Source: Papio anubis (taxonomy: Eukaryota > Chordata > Mammalia > Primates > Cercopithecidae). Taken from it: a DNA stretch of 64,000 nucleotides. Where the stretch lies: the NCBI RefSeq assembly GCF_008728515.1, contig NC_044989.1, positions 70,271,754 through 70,335,753 of the forward strand, given 5' to 3'. The notes under the pieces were generated by a model. The model ran no database searches. It saw only the letters and a program-made list of their open reading frames with translations, and was not told where the DNA came from. Positions 12,275 to 23,120 of the stretch are shown here, one piece after another; within the stretch, counting starts at the first letter, position 1, and each line of letters begins with the position of its first letter. Both the position numbers and the translations under genes were made by a program.

Positions 12275-12580
12275 GGCCGGGCGCGGTGGCTCAAGCCTGT
12301 AATCCCAGCACTTTGGGAGGCCGAGACGGGCGGATCACGAGGTCAGGAGATCGAGACCATCCTGGTTAACACGGTGAAACCCCGTCTCTACTAAAAAATA
12401 CAAAAAACTAGCCGGCCGGGGTGGTGGACGCCTGTAGTCCCAGCTACTCGGGAGGCGGAGGCAGGAGAATGGCCTGAACCCGGGAGGCGGAGCTTGCAGT
12501 GAGCTGAGATCCGGCCACTGCACTCCAGCCTGGGTGACAGCGCGAGACTCCGTCTCAAAAAAAAAAAAAAAAAAAAAAAA
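12275..12580 (+). mobile_element. AluY of Old World monkey type
   Basis: Full-length young-looking Alu with ggctcaagcctgt, aaaaaactagccgg and gatccggccactgc, the variants seen in cercopithecid AluY copies. It has a long pure A tail and atttcat repeats at both ends. Confidence 0.93.
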
Positions 12581-13147
12581 TTTCATTGCTCTCCTGTGGT
12601 TGGCCCAGGCACCAGTGTGGGGATGGCTGCAGGCAGTGGCATGTGGGCAGGGGGCAGCCATCAGGCTGCAGCTGTGAGGCGCCAGAGAAGGCCAAGGCAG
12701 ACCCTGCCAAAGACAGAGTTGGCTTTGGGTCTCTGCAAAAATCCAGAAAGAATTCTGGTCCTATTTTTGTAGAACTAGGCCAGAAAACACTGAATGAACA
12801 AGTATTAGCCTCAGCTGGAATTAGTCAAATGGCTTATTTCTAGTTTCACAACTAGGAGTGTTCTTTGGAAACCCACATTTAGGTAGTGAAAATTGCACTT
12901 TCTGGGCAAGACTCCTATAAGGCTAGAAATGACAATGCTTCAAAAGATGACTTTATTATATTTTTATCAGTGGACAAACTTCCTAAAAAAATTCACACAC
13001 TCATATCTGCATATAAACCAACATCATAAAAGTACTAATATGACAATCATGCAGACTGAATCATGCAGTCTTTGCAAATAACAAGCTGACTGAAAAATAT
13101 CCAAATATAATTTTAATTTTTGAACTTTTTCTTCTAATTCGAAAATT

Positions 13148-13437
13148 AGCTCACACCTGTAATCCCAGCACTTTGGGAGGCTGAGGCAGGTGGATCGCTT
13201 GAGGCCAGGAGTTCAACACCAGCCTGGCCAACATGGTGAAACCCCATCTCTACTAAAAATACAAAAATTAGCCGGACGTGGTGGCCGGCACCTGTAATCC
13301 CAGCTACTCAGGAGGCTGAGGCAGGAGAATCTGTTGAGCCTGGGAGGCAGAGGTTGCCGTGAGCTGAGATCACGCCACTGTACTCCAGCCTGGGCAACAA
13401 TAGCGAGAACTCTGTCTCAAAAATAGAAAAAGAAAAA
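13148..13437 (+). mobile_element. Alu (S-type), slightly 5'-truncated
   Basis: Starts at gctcacacctgtaatcc, about a dozen bases short of the full 5' end. It is flanked by gaaaattag at 13141-13149 and 13438-13446, so the truncation dates from insertion. Confidence 0.93.
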
Positions 13438-14870
13438 GAAAATTAGTCTATAAGTTTTATGACAAGAAATAAATTAGACAAATTTATAAATGTATAAATT
13501 ATACTTTCTCATAGTGTTTCTAATAACATCTATTTTCATGGCTCTTGTTGAAGAATATTATCCAAGATTAACAAGTATGTTTTACATACAAGTTTTCTTC
13601 CCTTCCCCTCCCCGTCCCCACCCATTGCAGTAGTGGGAGGAGCAAACCTGTAAGGTGAGTCTTTGCTATGACTCTGCCACATGGACAGGTTTTCAGAACA
13701 AGTGAAAGACTTACAAAATAGTAAAACCCGTGTCCCATTACCTCTTCCTAGCTCAGAAAGGAATGCTGTACTCCCCAAGCTTGCCAAACCTTAGAGTGCC
13801 CTTGGAGAGTTCAGGACTACTTCCTCATGACCTAGAGGAGGCAGGAGGCTCAGAAGGAAGGAAGTCTGATGCCTCGCTTACTAGACCTGCCTTGGGGGAA
13901 CATCCTGAAGTCTCCCTAGAGAGTGTGAATTGACTTCTTACATTAATATCATGCATATTCACCTGTCCTATAGCTTTCTGAAGCCATTTCCTTTTTTTGG
14001 TCTACATTTCAACTTTTGCTATACCAGTACAATTCTTAAGAGGAAAAACGGCAAACCTATAAGGCATTGCATTGTTTCCCAATTCAGCTGGAGGGTAGCC
14101 TCCTAGACTCCAGGAAGCTCTGCTCCAGGTAGGTTGTGTGTGGGCAATGAATGTTATCTAAAACCTGAAGACTCTGAGTACTGCTGATGGTGCAAAGATG
14201 CAGTAGAGATGGACTCTGTCCTCTAGAAGCTTAAAGTCTAGTTGAATAGATGACATAATCCATTCAGCAAACACTTATTAAGCACGTATGTGTTTGAGGC
14301 ACTGTGGCAGCACAGCAATGATTAAGCTACAGTCCTGACTTTCTAAGGAGACTGTAGTGAATCGTTAAGTAACAATTACAAAACAATTCAGGCAGTACAG
14401 TGAACTTCCCAGTGAATAGTATAAACAAGTGATGCTGAGAAAATAGAGGAATCACTGTAAGCTAGGATGGCTTGGGAAGGCTTTAAGGAGGTGGTAAGCT
14501 TAAGCAAAAACCCCAAATCTTAGCTGTTTCTTACATTCACAGAATCTTCCAGGTTCTAGAATAAAGCACAAACCATTTCAAGGAAATGTAAATTTCTAAA
14601 TTGGAGCAACTCTTGTGCTCTCTCTTCAGTCAGTTGCCATGTCTGCTTCTTCATCTAGCTCTTTTCCCTCTCCCACTCCATGCCGTTGCATCGGTCTGAC
14701 ATACTCCAAGAAGAAAAAGTATAAAAAATGACTCAGTAAAAACCCCCCTCGCTTCCTTCCTTATCTCTGTCTGACTGTTCCTTGCCTTCTCCCTGCCTAG
14801 CCAGTTTCTTATGTGTCGTTCCAGAGTTTGTCTACATACAAGAAAACATGAATATAGATTCTTGTTTTCC

Positions 14871-15115
14871 TCCGCCTTTAAGATAGCATGGTATACTTAC
14901 AGTTTGGAATCTTGCTTTTCTCCACTTCACAATATATCTGGAAAATCTTTCCTAATAGGACATAAAGCACATTCTCATTCTTTTTGATAGCTACATAGTA
15001 CTCCATGGTGTGGATGTAGCATAATTTATTTAACCAGTTCCCTCCTGGCTGGTCATTTGGGTTGTTTCAATCTTTGCTATTACAAATAAAGCTTCAACAA
15101 ATAACGCCACAGATA
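14871..15115 (-). repeat. Antisense L1M 3'-end fragment
   Basis: The phrase tagctacatagtactccatg, then ttaaccagttccctcctg and gggttgtttcaatctttgct, is reversed L1M 3'UTR sequence. Confidence 0.65.
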
Positions 15116-15119
15116 TATA

Positions 15120-15262
15120 TGCTCCTTGACTTATGATGGGGTTATGTCTCAAAAAGCCCATCATAAATAAAAAACATCCCAAGTCTAATATGCATTTAAT
15201 ACTTCAATAAACTCATTATAAATTTTAAAAAATTGTAAATTGAACCATCGTGAATCAGGGAT
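15120..15262. mobile_element. Tigger/mariner-type DNA transposon fragment
   Basis: The phrase ctccttgacttatgatgggg, then cccatcataaataaaa and ttgaaccatcgtgaatcagg, shows both ends of a TcMar-Tigger-like non-autonomous element. The exact subfamily was not determined. Confidence 0.6.
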
Positions 15263-15555
15263 CATTGCTGTATATAGTATTTACATATGTGAATGACCAT
15301 ATAATAGCAGATATTATTCCCTACCCCAACGCTTGTATTATCAACAGACTTAGCTTTGAAAACCTTGGATTTTGCTTCTCATTGGTTTTCACCAGAATTG
15401 TCTGGTTCAAAATATGTTTATTCAGCAAGAGGTCATTGGTAGCATTTGCCATAGCAAGGGCTGGGCAACTTCACACTCTTTTAGAACTCATTCTGCCTGG
15501 GGTGCTTCTGGCCCACTGTGAAATCTCAAATGCTGCCGTGGTCTTGTTTTCATAG

Positions 15556-15670
15556 ACGGGCTCATCTTCGCTTGTGCCTGGAGAAGCTGAAGGGGCTGGT
15601 GCCACTTGGACCTGAATCAAGTCGACACACTACGTTGAGTTTATTAACAAAAGCCAAATTGCACATAAAG
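15556..15670 (+). CDS. MXD1: MXD1 exon 4 (helix-loop-helix)
   Basis: This 115-nt exon follows a tttcatag acceptor and ends at AAAG followed by gtaagt. Joined to exon 3 it encodes Arg-Arg-Ala-His, then helix 1 (LRLCLEKLKGLVPL), the loop with GPESSRHTT, and the start of helix 2 (LSLLTKAKLHIK). This is the bHLH core that binds E-box DNA as a heterodimer with MAX. It corresponds to human residues 67-105 and shows no indel. It ends on a complete Lys codon (phase 0), which fits exon 5. Confidence is high because the helix-loop-helix is specific to the MXD family and the order of domains continues into exons 5 and 6. Confidence 0.97.
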
Positions 15671-17395
15671 GTAAGTGTATTGTTGGGATGCTGCTTTATC
15701 CTTACCTGTTCAGTGAGAGTTTGTCTGTTGTTATATCTCCAGGACAGTCCTCTCCCCAGAACTCCTCCAGTCTGGCTATTGGATGAATCACAGGTACCTC
15801 AAATGCAACATATTAAAAACCTAGCTTAGTGTTTCTCACTCCCATGCACCAGAGGTTAAATGGTCCATCCAACTCTCCATCCAGTTGTACAAGCCCGAAA
15901 CTCAGGAGTCCTTGATAGCTCCTGCTCCTTAACCGTATATATCTAGGCCATCTCCAAGGCCTAAATATTTTACAACCTGGTCTACTTCCATCTTCATCCC
16001 CACTGTCTACTGCAATAAAATCCTCAGAGGTCTCCTTGTATCCCTCTGGGTCCCTCCCGTCTGCTTTCCATGCTTCCTGAGAACAGTCCTTTCAAGGTGC
16101 AAATCAACATGTGACCTTGTTTAAAATTTTTCTGTGGCTCAGGACAAGCTCTGTCACCTGGCCTGCCCCAGGCTCTGCCTTGCCTGGTCCTCACCTGCCT
16201 CTGCAGCACCATCTTGTTCCCCAAGTCCCCTTTCTCCAGCTCTTCTTCCAGTCCCTGGCACTGTCGTATTGTCTTACTTTAGGGCCTTTGTCCATGCTGT
16301 TCCCTTCTACTTATTCTTCAGATCACAGTGCAAGTCTCTCTAGCTCAGAGAATCCTTCGCTGACTTTCCCGACTCAGTGACCTCCTTCCTGTGGACAGGT
16401 GGTCCAGGCACTGGGTATCTCTTAGCCCTGTCATAACTGACATTTGACAGTGGTTTGTGTGACCACTGGGTTGTCTCAGTCCTTAGACTATATGCTCCAC
16501 GAGGCAGGGGACTGGGTCTTTGTGCTCACCTCGCAGCCCCAGCACCTCCCAGGGTGTTGGGCACAGAGTTGACACTCTCTATGCTGCCTGAATAGCGAAG
16601 GGTAAGGGGAGTTAGATTCAAAGTCTGCAGAGCCAAAATCCCTGTTTAGCATGTTCGTATAATCATATTATAGTTGGACAAATGTTACTTTAATTATGGT
16701 TAGTAGCCTACATTCATGACAATTCTGGGAGAAAACCTCTATTTAAAGCAAAACAGCTACAATTAAACAATCTTCTTAATTATCTGAAGAATATGAGAAG
16801 CTAGGGGGCAGATTTGTAAAAATGAGTATTATATGGAAATGTGTTTTCTAAACTCTTCTGTTGGACAAATTAGAATCAGGACATCAAAAGGGACTATTAT
16901 TTCCTGCTAACAAACAGAAGTTAATTGAGATTTGGCATGACACAAAAAAGTGCTTATGTAATTGGGACATGTACTTGAATAAACATAGTTTTAAATGGAA
17001 GCATGTTTCTTAAGCTCCCGTCACGTGCAGTTTTCTAGTTCAGAGATCAGGTGTTCAGGGGATCGCTGCAAACAAGGGAGATCAGGTTGGGGGCTGCTGC
17101 CTGCAGTCTTTTTGATACTAAAACTGAGGGCTACCAGGGTGCCACCATGTGAGAGCTCTCCCCCAGAATCCCTGTGACAGGACAAGTACCCCCAGCACTG
17201 GCGATGCTGAAGAGTCAGACGAAGCCAGGAGTCACTGGCCAGTCGACTTCTGTCTCAGGGAGAAGCTTGACGAGTGGCACCAGAAGGCGTCTGAGGAAGT
17301 TTGGCGCATTCTACTGCTAGAAAGGAAGACGCGGGGGGCATTGACCATTTAGAAATCTCCCTGTGGGGCCCAACAACTACCCCTTTGACTTGCAG
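15671..17395 (+). other. MXD1: MXD1 intron 4
   Basis: This 1.7-kb intron runs from gtaagt to gacttgcag. About 16096-16600 resembles an old LINE2 fragment. The rest (15671-16095 and 16600-17395) shows no recognisable element. Confidence 0.85.
16096..16600. repeat. LINE2 (L2) fragment
   Basis: Typical L2 text includes gcctttgtccatgctgttcc, cactgggtatctcttag and agactatatgctccacgagg, followed by caggggactgggtctttg. It lies in MXD1 intron 4. Confidence 0.7.
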
Positions 17396-17555
17396 AAACT
17401 TGAAGATTGTGACAGAAAAGCCGTTCACCAAATAGACCAACTTCAGCGAGAGCAGCGACACCTGAAGAGGCAGCTGGAGAAACTGGGCATTGAGAGGATC
17501 CGGATGGACAGCATTGGCTCCACCGTCTCCTCGGAGCGCTCCGACTCCGACAGGG
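17396..17555 (+). CDS. MXD1: MXD1 exon 5 (leucine zipper)
   Basis: This 160-nt exon has acceptor gacttgcag and donor gtgagc. It begins KKLEDCDRKAVHQIDQLQRE after the junction Lys and continues through the heptad leucine zipper to LGIERIRMDSIGS. It then enters a serine-rich linker with SSERSDSD. The zipper extends helix 2 and provides the coiled-coil interface with MAX. The exon ends one base into a Glu codon (phase 1), which is completed by AA at the start of exon 6. A reading frame that runs on past the donor is only intron read-through. The residues match the human protein as I remember it, with no frame disruption. Confidence 0.97.
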
Positions 17556-17777
17556 GTGAGCCCCTCTCACTCTCCTCCTGTCTCCCTTGTCCTCTCCCAC
17601 TTCCAGAGCAGGGGTTCAGTGCTGCAGACAGGAGGCAGAGTGTAAGAAGAACTAAGACATTGGGTATGATGTAGAGAAGTCGAACAGTGTGACCTGCAGT
17701 GACAGGTTCCTCCTCCCTGCTAACAGTTAGGTGACAACCCACAGAAGGGTTTGATTGGGGTTGGTTTTCAACCTGAG

Positions 17778-18076
17778 TTTGTTTTGTTTTGTTTTGAGAC
17801 AGAATCTTGCTCTGTCACCCAGGCTGGAATGCAGTGGTGTGATCTTGGCTCACTGCAACCTCTGCCTCCCGGGTTCAAGTGATTCCACTGCCTCAGCCTC
17901 CCAAGCAGCTGGGATTACAGGCACACACCACAATGCCTGGCTAATTTTTGTATTTTTGTAGAGATGAGGTTTCACCATGTTGGCCAGGCTGGTCTGAAAC
18001 TCATGACCTCAAGTAATCCACCCACCTTGGCCTCCCAAAGTGCTGGGATTACAGGCGTGAGCCATCACGCCCGGCC
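17778..18076 (-). mobile_element. Alu (S-type), full length, in MXD1 intron 5
   Basis: The T-rich start (gttttgttttgttttgag) runs to gccatcacgcccggcc. A second Alu unit follows directly. Confidence 0.95.
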
Positions 18077-18207
18077 AAATTTTTGTATTAGTAGAAACGG
18101 GGTTTCACTATGTTGGCCGAGCTGGTCTCAAACTCCTAACCTCAAGTGATCCACCCGCCTCAACCTCCCAAAGTGCTGGGATTACAAGCATGAGCCACTG
18201 CACCTGA
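18077..18207 (-). mobile_element. Partial Alu, tandem to the preceding one
   Basis: Antisense Alu left-monomer text (tagtagaaacggggtttcac through gccactgcacctga) begins where the previous Alu ends. It stops about 50 bp from the exon 6 acceptor. Confidence 0.93.
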
Positions 18208-18259
18208 GTTTTCTGCAGAGCGCTTTCATCAGTGTTCTTCTCTCTTGTCCTCCCTGCAG

Positions 18260-18447
18260 AAGAAATCGACGTTGACGTGGAGAGCACGGACTATCTCACG
18301 GGTGATCTGGACTGGAGCAGCAGCAGCGTGAGCGACTCTGACGAGCGGGGCAGCATGCAGAGCCTCGGCAGTGACGAGGGCTATTCCAGCGCCAGCATCA
18401 AGAGAATAAAGCTGCAGGACAGTCACAAGGCATGTCTTGGTCTCTAA
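18260..18447 (+). CDS. MXD1: MXD1 exon 6, C-terminal coding part and stop
   Basis: This terminal exon begins after a ccctgcag acceptor. It encodes the acidic, serine-rich C-terminus (EEIDVDVESTDYLTGDLD, a run of four Ser, then DSDERGSMQSLGSDEGYSS), the basic KRIKLQ segment, and the end HKACLGL before TAA at 18445-18447. With exons 3-5 it gives residues 58-221 of a 221-residue protein, the same total as human MXD1. Residue 204 is Ala here where I recall Thr in human. The C-terminal region holds phosphorylation-controlled stability signals in the family. The antisense Alu pair just upstream ends about 50 bp before the acceptor. Confidence 0.97.
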
Positions 18448-21400
18448 GAGAATGGGCACTGCGGCTGCCTCCTTGAAGGTTCTCCCTGTTGGTTCTGATT
18501 AGGTAACGTATTGGACCTGCCCACAACTCCCTTGCACGTAAACTTCAGTGTCCCACCTTGACCAAAATCAGCTTTGTAACTGTTTTCAAGGAAGTGCTTA
18601 GGATTGTGGGTTTCTGATTGCATCCACTAGCTTCTCTTTTACTCGCCATAAAAATTTGTCTCTGAGAGACTATACATTCCAATCAATTTGAAGCATCCAA
18701 GAATTCTTAGACCGAGTAAGCAATGTCCACATCTCAGCAGTCCCCCTCTTTGCTCTCCTCGTGTCCTCTCCCAGACCTTTCTTCCAGTTTTCTGGCTTAC
18801 TATGTTACTTGCCTAGGAGGAACGTCCAAGTGTGTCTTGTACTTAGGAAACTGAAGGAAACAAACTTTTGAAATTGAGATCCTGATCTCAGAACTCCAAA
18901 GTAAGCTTTGAAAGCGGCATTTAAGAGCACTTAACCATGGACCTCACCACCAGTGAGGAAGTCAGGAATACCTCTAGAAAACACGCCCTTCACACTGCGC
19001 ATGCTCATTCCCCCGACGCACCGCGTGTGGATGGGAGCAGTATTTCTCACTTTAAAATGGACACCTTGATAGTGTGTCTTTGGGGTTGCACAGCTCATCA
19101 AAGTTCCAAATTGTTTGTTCTCACAAACAAAACGGTACAATCTATTTTTGTGCGATGTTCTTGGGACCTCGTTGTGTTCTGCTATCTCGAGGCACATTCT
19201 CCCCTCCAACTTTGTTAATGCTACTTGTCTCTGGAACATTTTTTTTTCCTACCTCAGAGATAAATGAGATCTCCATTTCCCACTTAACACAAAGTGATTA
19301 TCCTTTTTTTCCCCCCAAATAAGTGACATTTGGTCCAATTATAATCTATTTTCCTATTGAACTTTCAGCAATAACTGAGCTGTGGCACTAGCAGCGCTAG
19401 TAGCCATTATCAGTGAAAGAAAAAGTCCACGTTTCTACTCTGTTGCAGGTGAACAGGAGAGGATGGTACACCGTTACTAGAACTCCTCTCCTTATTGATT
19501 ATTTTTGGACACACCCAGAAACTTCTTTATGGAGGCTTTTGGGTTGATAGTTTAAAAGGCTGATTTTTCTTTTTGGTTATGATTTCTCCCTTAAGTGGTC
19601 TCCAACTTTGTAGCATTTTTATTTAAGCTAAAACAGAGCACATGTATATGTACATAAGACACATTAAATCTATAAATACTATTTATTCATTTTATATAAA
19701 CTAATGTAATGGAAAAAAAATTCTTATGACTTTGTGCTTTTATAGATGTTCTAGAAACTTTGTATGTAGGTATCTACAAAATTAGTTCATTCCCCTGAAT
19801 ATTTTTGCATTCATATTTTTGAGGTCTTGATGTTTTCAGCCTCTGGCGAATCTTTTTCATTGAATTTGAACCATTTGTAAAATCTGTGATGCTGAAGCAG
19901 AGTGTGTCACAAAGTGATGAGAACATTCCTAAAATCCATGGACGCACTGCGACCTAAGGGCTCAATGGCTGACTCGGCAGCGGGCAGCCACCCCCCCGCG
20001 CGCCTGCTGGCCTGCGGTCACTCGCACACCACAGCCTGAAGCTCCCCCAGCGTCTGCACCTCGCACACAGCTAAGGTCAAAGCTCAAACGCGCTCCCCAC
20101 GGAAGCTCATTCTATGCCCGAAGAGCAATCTCAAAAAGCAAGATTACTTTTATGTGTTTTAAAAAATGATTCTTTAATGTATTTTTCTAAATGTTCTAAT
20201 TGGAAGTAGTGGATTCTTAAATGATTCCAAAGTCATCTGTAATTCTTCTGTCTTTGTTTTTTCTTCATTTCAGCTTTGGCTGGGGGGAGGGGCAGGTGAC
20301 ACAAAGGATTTTTTTTTTTTTTTTTTTAATTTTTGGAATCTTTTCCAACAACCAGCTAAAGATTTGCACTGAAATACAACTTGTATGCCTTTTGCATTTT
20401 TAAAGCCTGCTTCCTGGATTTTAAGCAGAGTGATGGTGTTCACAGAGCCAGCTCAGCCTGTAACATGTTTGAAAAAGATATGTCTGCACTTTGAGGTCCC
20501 TTTTGAATGCCATTCACGAGACCTCTCAAGCATTTTGTTTCATTGCTACATCCAAGCGCCTCACAAGTCCACGATGCGGGACAGCATCGAAAGCTCAAGA
20601 CTTTGGAAAAAGCTTGTGGGCTTGCACTGGGGGAGGGAAGGGAACAAAATTTGTGTACTTCTTTGTTTAATTTAGAAATAAGGCATCCAAGAGATGCCAT
20701 TATTTTCTGTGTTTCAATTGTTGTGCCTTTGAGTTAAACTGCATTTTTGTCTTTTGGTTGAAATCTGAAATGTACTGTCCCAATATAAAACAGTAATTAT
20801 TTGACCTTTGCACTGTTTGTCTGGTCCTTTTCAATTTGATTGCATATAAATGTGGAACTTGATAGATCTCTATATTTTTAATGCACTTGTGATAAACTGA
20901 CAGCAGGGTTAGACATTACTTTCAAAGCTCGAGGTAGACCGAGTCAGCATGCTAGACAGGCTTCTCTCTCTAACCAAAACTGTAATCTTCAGGACCAGCA
21001 AACTCAGCCCAAGGCAGCTAATCCCCTGACCCCATCCTCCGCCCCCGCTGCTGACCAGCAGCCCTGGTTTGCCAGTCTATCCTCTCTCATTCACTGATCC
21101 ACCAGCCTGACTGCTAAGAGCTATAGTCTTTTTAGTTGTTTTGTCTTTTTAAGCAAGATGAAAACCTTTCTAGTAGGGATTTGGGGTTGGGAGGGGATGG
21201 GCAAAGATATAAACCCCAGCCTTTAAGACTTTGACAATTGTACGTAAATATAGACGTGTATAAATATAGGCACATGCATATTTTTATGTGAAAGTTGATT
21301 TTAAAAAACTAAAAAAATCTAAACTGCACTCTTATTGATACCATCATAGTGCAAGTGGGAAAAATAAGAGTATGCAGTCTAATTTAATTTCATTCAGTGA

Positions 21401-23118
21401 GAAAATATATATGTGTGCTTCTGTAACATCCTGAAAACATAGCTTTCCATCCCCTGTTGGCTTTGAATGTTGGGCCGAGCACCCAGGGTGTCTTTATTTT
21501 GGTTTTCTTTTGCTAAGCAGAGATCTTGAATTCTTCAAGGTGCTGATAGCAACTGCTGGCTCCTTTCTGTAGTCACACACCTAATGCTAGTTTAGTGATT
21601 CCAAATGCATCACATTTTTAGGCAGGACCTAGATTTTCCCAGTCAACCCAAGATGAAAATAATTTCAGTGTTGATTCAGAACTGAACGTGAAGTAGGCCC
21701 TCATCCTGCAGTTGGCCACTTGAGTGTTTTTTTGTTTTGTTTATTTTTTAAGGTGGGCATTTTCCTTTAACCTCTACTTTTTCAAAAGCAACAAAGGGGC
21801 CTTGACCTAGGTTTCCTGTGGGCCTCTCTTCTGCATCCCCAAAGTGGCCAAAAGCAAATCCTGGGGGCTAAGAAAAAAGAAAAAAGTGTAAACTAGGTAG
21901 GATTGTGATGCTCAAAATAACCGTCTAGCAATATCTTAGAGCTTGAGAATGGATTTTGTGGGCTTATTTCTTCTTGCCTCTTCCCCGTCCTTTCAAGAGA
22001 GAACTTATTTTTGAAAAGTGTCTATACACACACGCGCACACACACACACACACACACACATTATTATTTAGGTTTTTATACCACACTGTATTGGCAAGAA
22101 TACCACTATCATTGTCCTTTACAGTCTACTTCTTCCCCCAAGTCTTGGTCTTTTTTTATTTTTTATTTTTTCATGAACCACACAAGAGACTTTAAAATCC
22201 TGGTCTTTTCTGTTTCTTCTTTGTTTCCCCAAGTTTGTCTGCACCTCTTTGCCTTCCCTGAGTGTTGAACATCAGGTAGTAAAAGGCTAAACGCGATTTC
22301 CTGCACGTCAGTCTATTCTTTTTCTATGTTTGACTCCAGTGCAGCGTGTTTAGCGTGTCTAGTAGCTGGCTACTCCTATTTAAAAACTCTTCCTGGTTGA
22401 AGACAACCTAAAGGCCCTTTTCGATGAGGTGGTTTTCTCATTCTACATCCTCTGATATCTATAGACTGTAGGATGCTTTGCTTTCAAAGATAACTGGGTT
22501 AGAGGGTGGGGTGTGAAATAGGTGATTTATCATGATTTTTTTCATTATCAATATTACATGGATGATTTTTCTCAGATTCTTCTGAAAGAAGAAATTGACA
22601 GGCACTGCTAGATTCAGCTATTGAATGGCTGAAGAGATTGAGTATCTGACCTTTTCTCAAAATCATAAAGTGAGAAATCATAAGGCACCCGATTTTAAGA
22701 TTTATCCAGATTTTTACATTTTGATTTCTTCTCTCTGGGGGGGTGGCAAGTTGAGGGAGCATTCTTCATTTTAGCTTTTACCTGACAACCAAACTTGCCT
22801 TTACCCCCGTCCCTAGAACTGGTGCTCTTGGAATATTGCTGTTAACCATCGTTTTGGGGGGGCCATCTTCCTAATGCTACATATAGCCTGACAGGGGAGC
22901 AGCAGATGAAAGGGTATGCTATTCTGTTTCCAGATGTTTCTTTATGTAAATATGACGCCAATGTAAATCCTGTGTCAAGACCATAGAGAATGGTGCTTTT
23001 TACTACAGTTAGCACATGCATTTTTAGAAACTACATGTTTTAGAGAATCTTTGCTGTGTATATGTAAACTGTATTGTTCAACCGTTAACAAATAATAAAT
23101 TATTTCATTATTAAAGAA
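18448..23118 (+). other. MXD1: MXD1 3' untranslated region
   Basis: The sequence runs from the stop codon to the poly(A) signals near 23.1 kb, about 4.7 kb. I see no Alu in it, unlike the flanking DNA, which fits an exon. It contains a (CA)n tract at 22025-22060. Seed matches include TTTGCAC (miR-19 type) at 20363-20369 and 20807-20813, and GCACTTT (miR-17 family type) at 20486-20492. AU-rich stretches occur around 19660-19700. An ATTAAA near 19665 could serve as an earlier, weak poly(A) signal. The 3' boundary is inferred from signals, not transcripts. Confidence 0.8.
22025..22060 (+). repeat. (CA)n microsatellite in the MXD1 3'UTR
   Basis: A ca run with one cgcg interruption, about 36 bases, inside the inferred 3'UTR. 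Its length is likely polymorphic. Confidence 0.9.
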
Positions 23119-23120
23119 AT
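23094..23120 (+). terminator. MXD1: MXD1 polyadenylation region
   Basis: AATAAA lies at 23094-23099 and a second signal, ATTAAA, at 23110-23115. A GT-rich element (tgtggtctttctgatgttttg, around 23121-23141) follows at the expected distance. Cleavage is inferred at about 23115-23120. Confidence 0.75.

Larger units (their letters stand above)
1645..15555 (+). other. MXD1: MXD1 intron 3
   Basis: This 13.9-kb intron runs from gtgagt to ttcatag. Listed separately are a split MER20-like element, the U2 pseudogene, antisense L1 fragments, four Alus, a MIR and a Tigger-like fragment. The remaining stretches (1645-2289, 3207-4582, 4672-5439, 6500-8447, 9084-9569, 11505-12274, 12581-13140, 13447-14870, 15263-15555) hold no coding exon or repeat that I can name with confidence. 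A TA/TG-rich tract lies at about 1990-2085 and a short (TTA)n at about 3832-3850. Confidence 0.85.
17556..18259 (+). other. MXD1: MXD1 intron 5
   Basis: This intron is about 0.7 kb, from gtgagc to ccctgcag. More than half of it is two antisense Alu units in tandem (17778-18207), ending about 50 bp before exon 6. Confidence 0.9.

Noticed and set aside
22025..22060. CRISPR-like or other repeat array
   Set aside because: It is a plain CA dinucleotide repeat, and the genome is a primate's.
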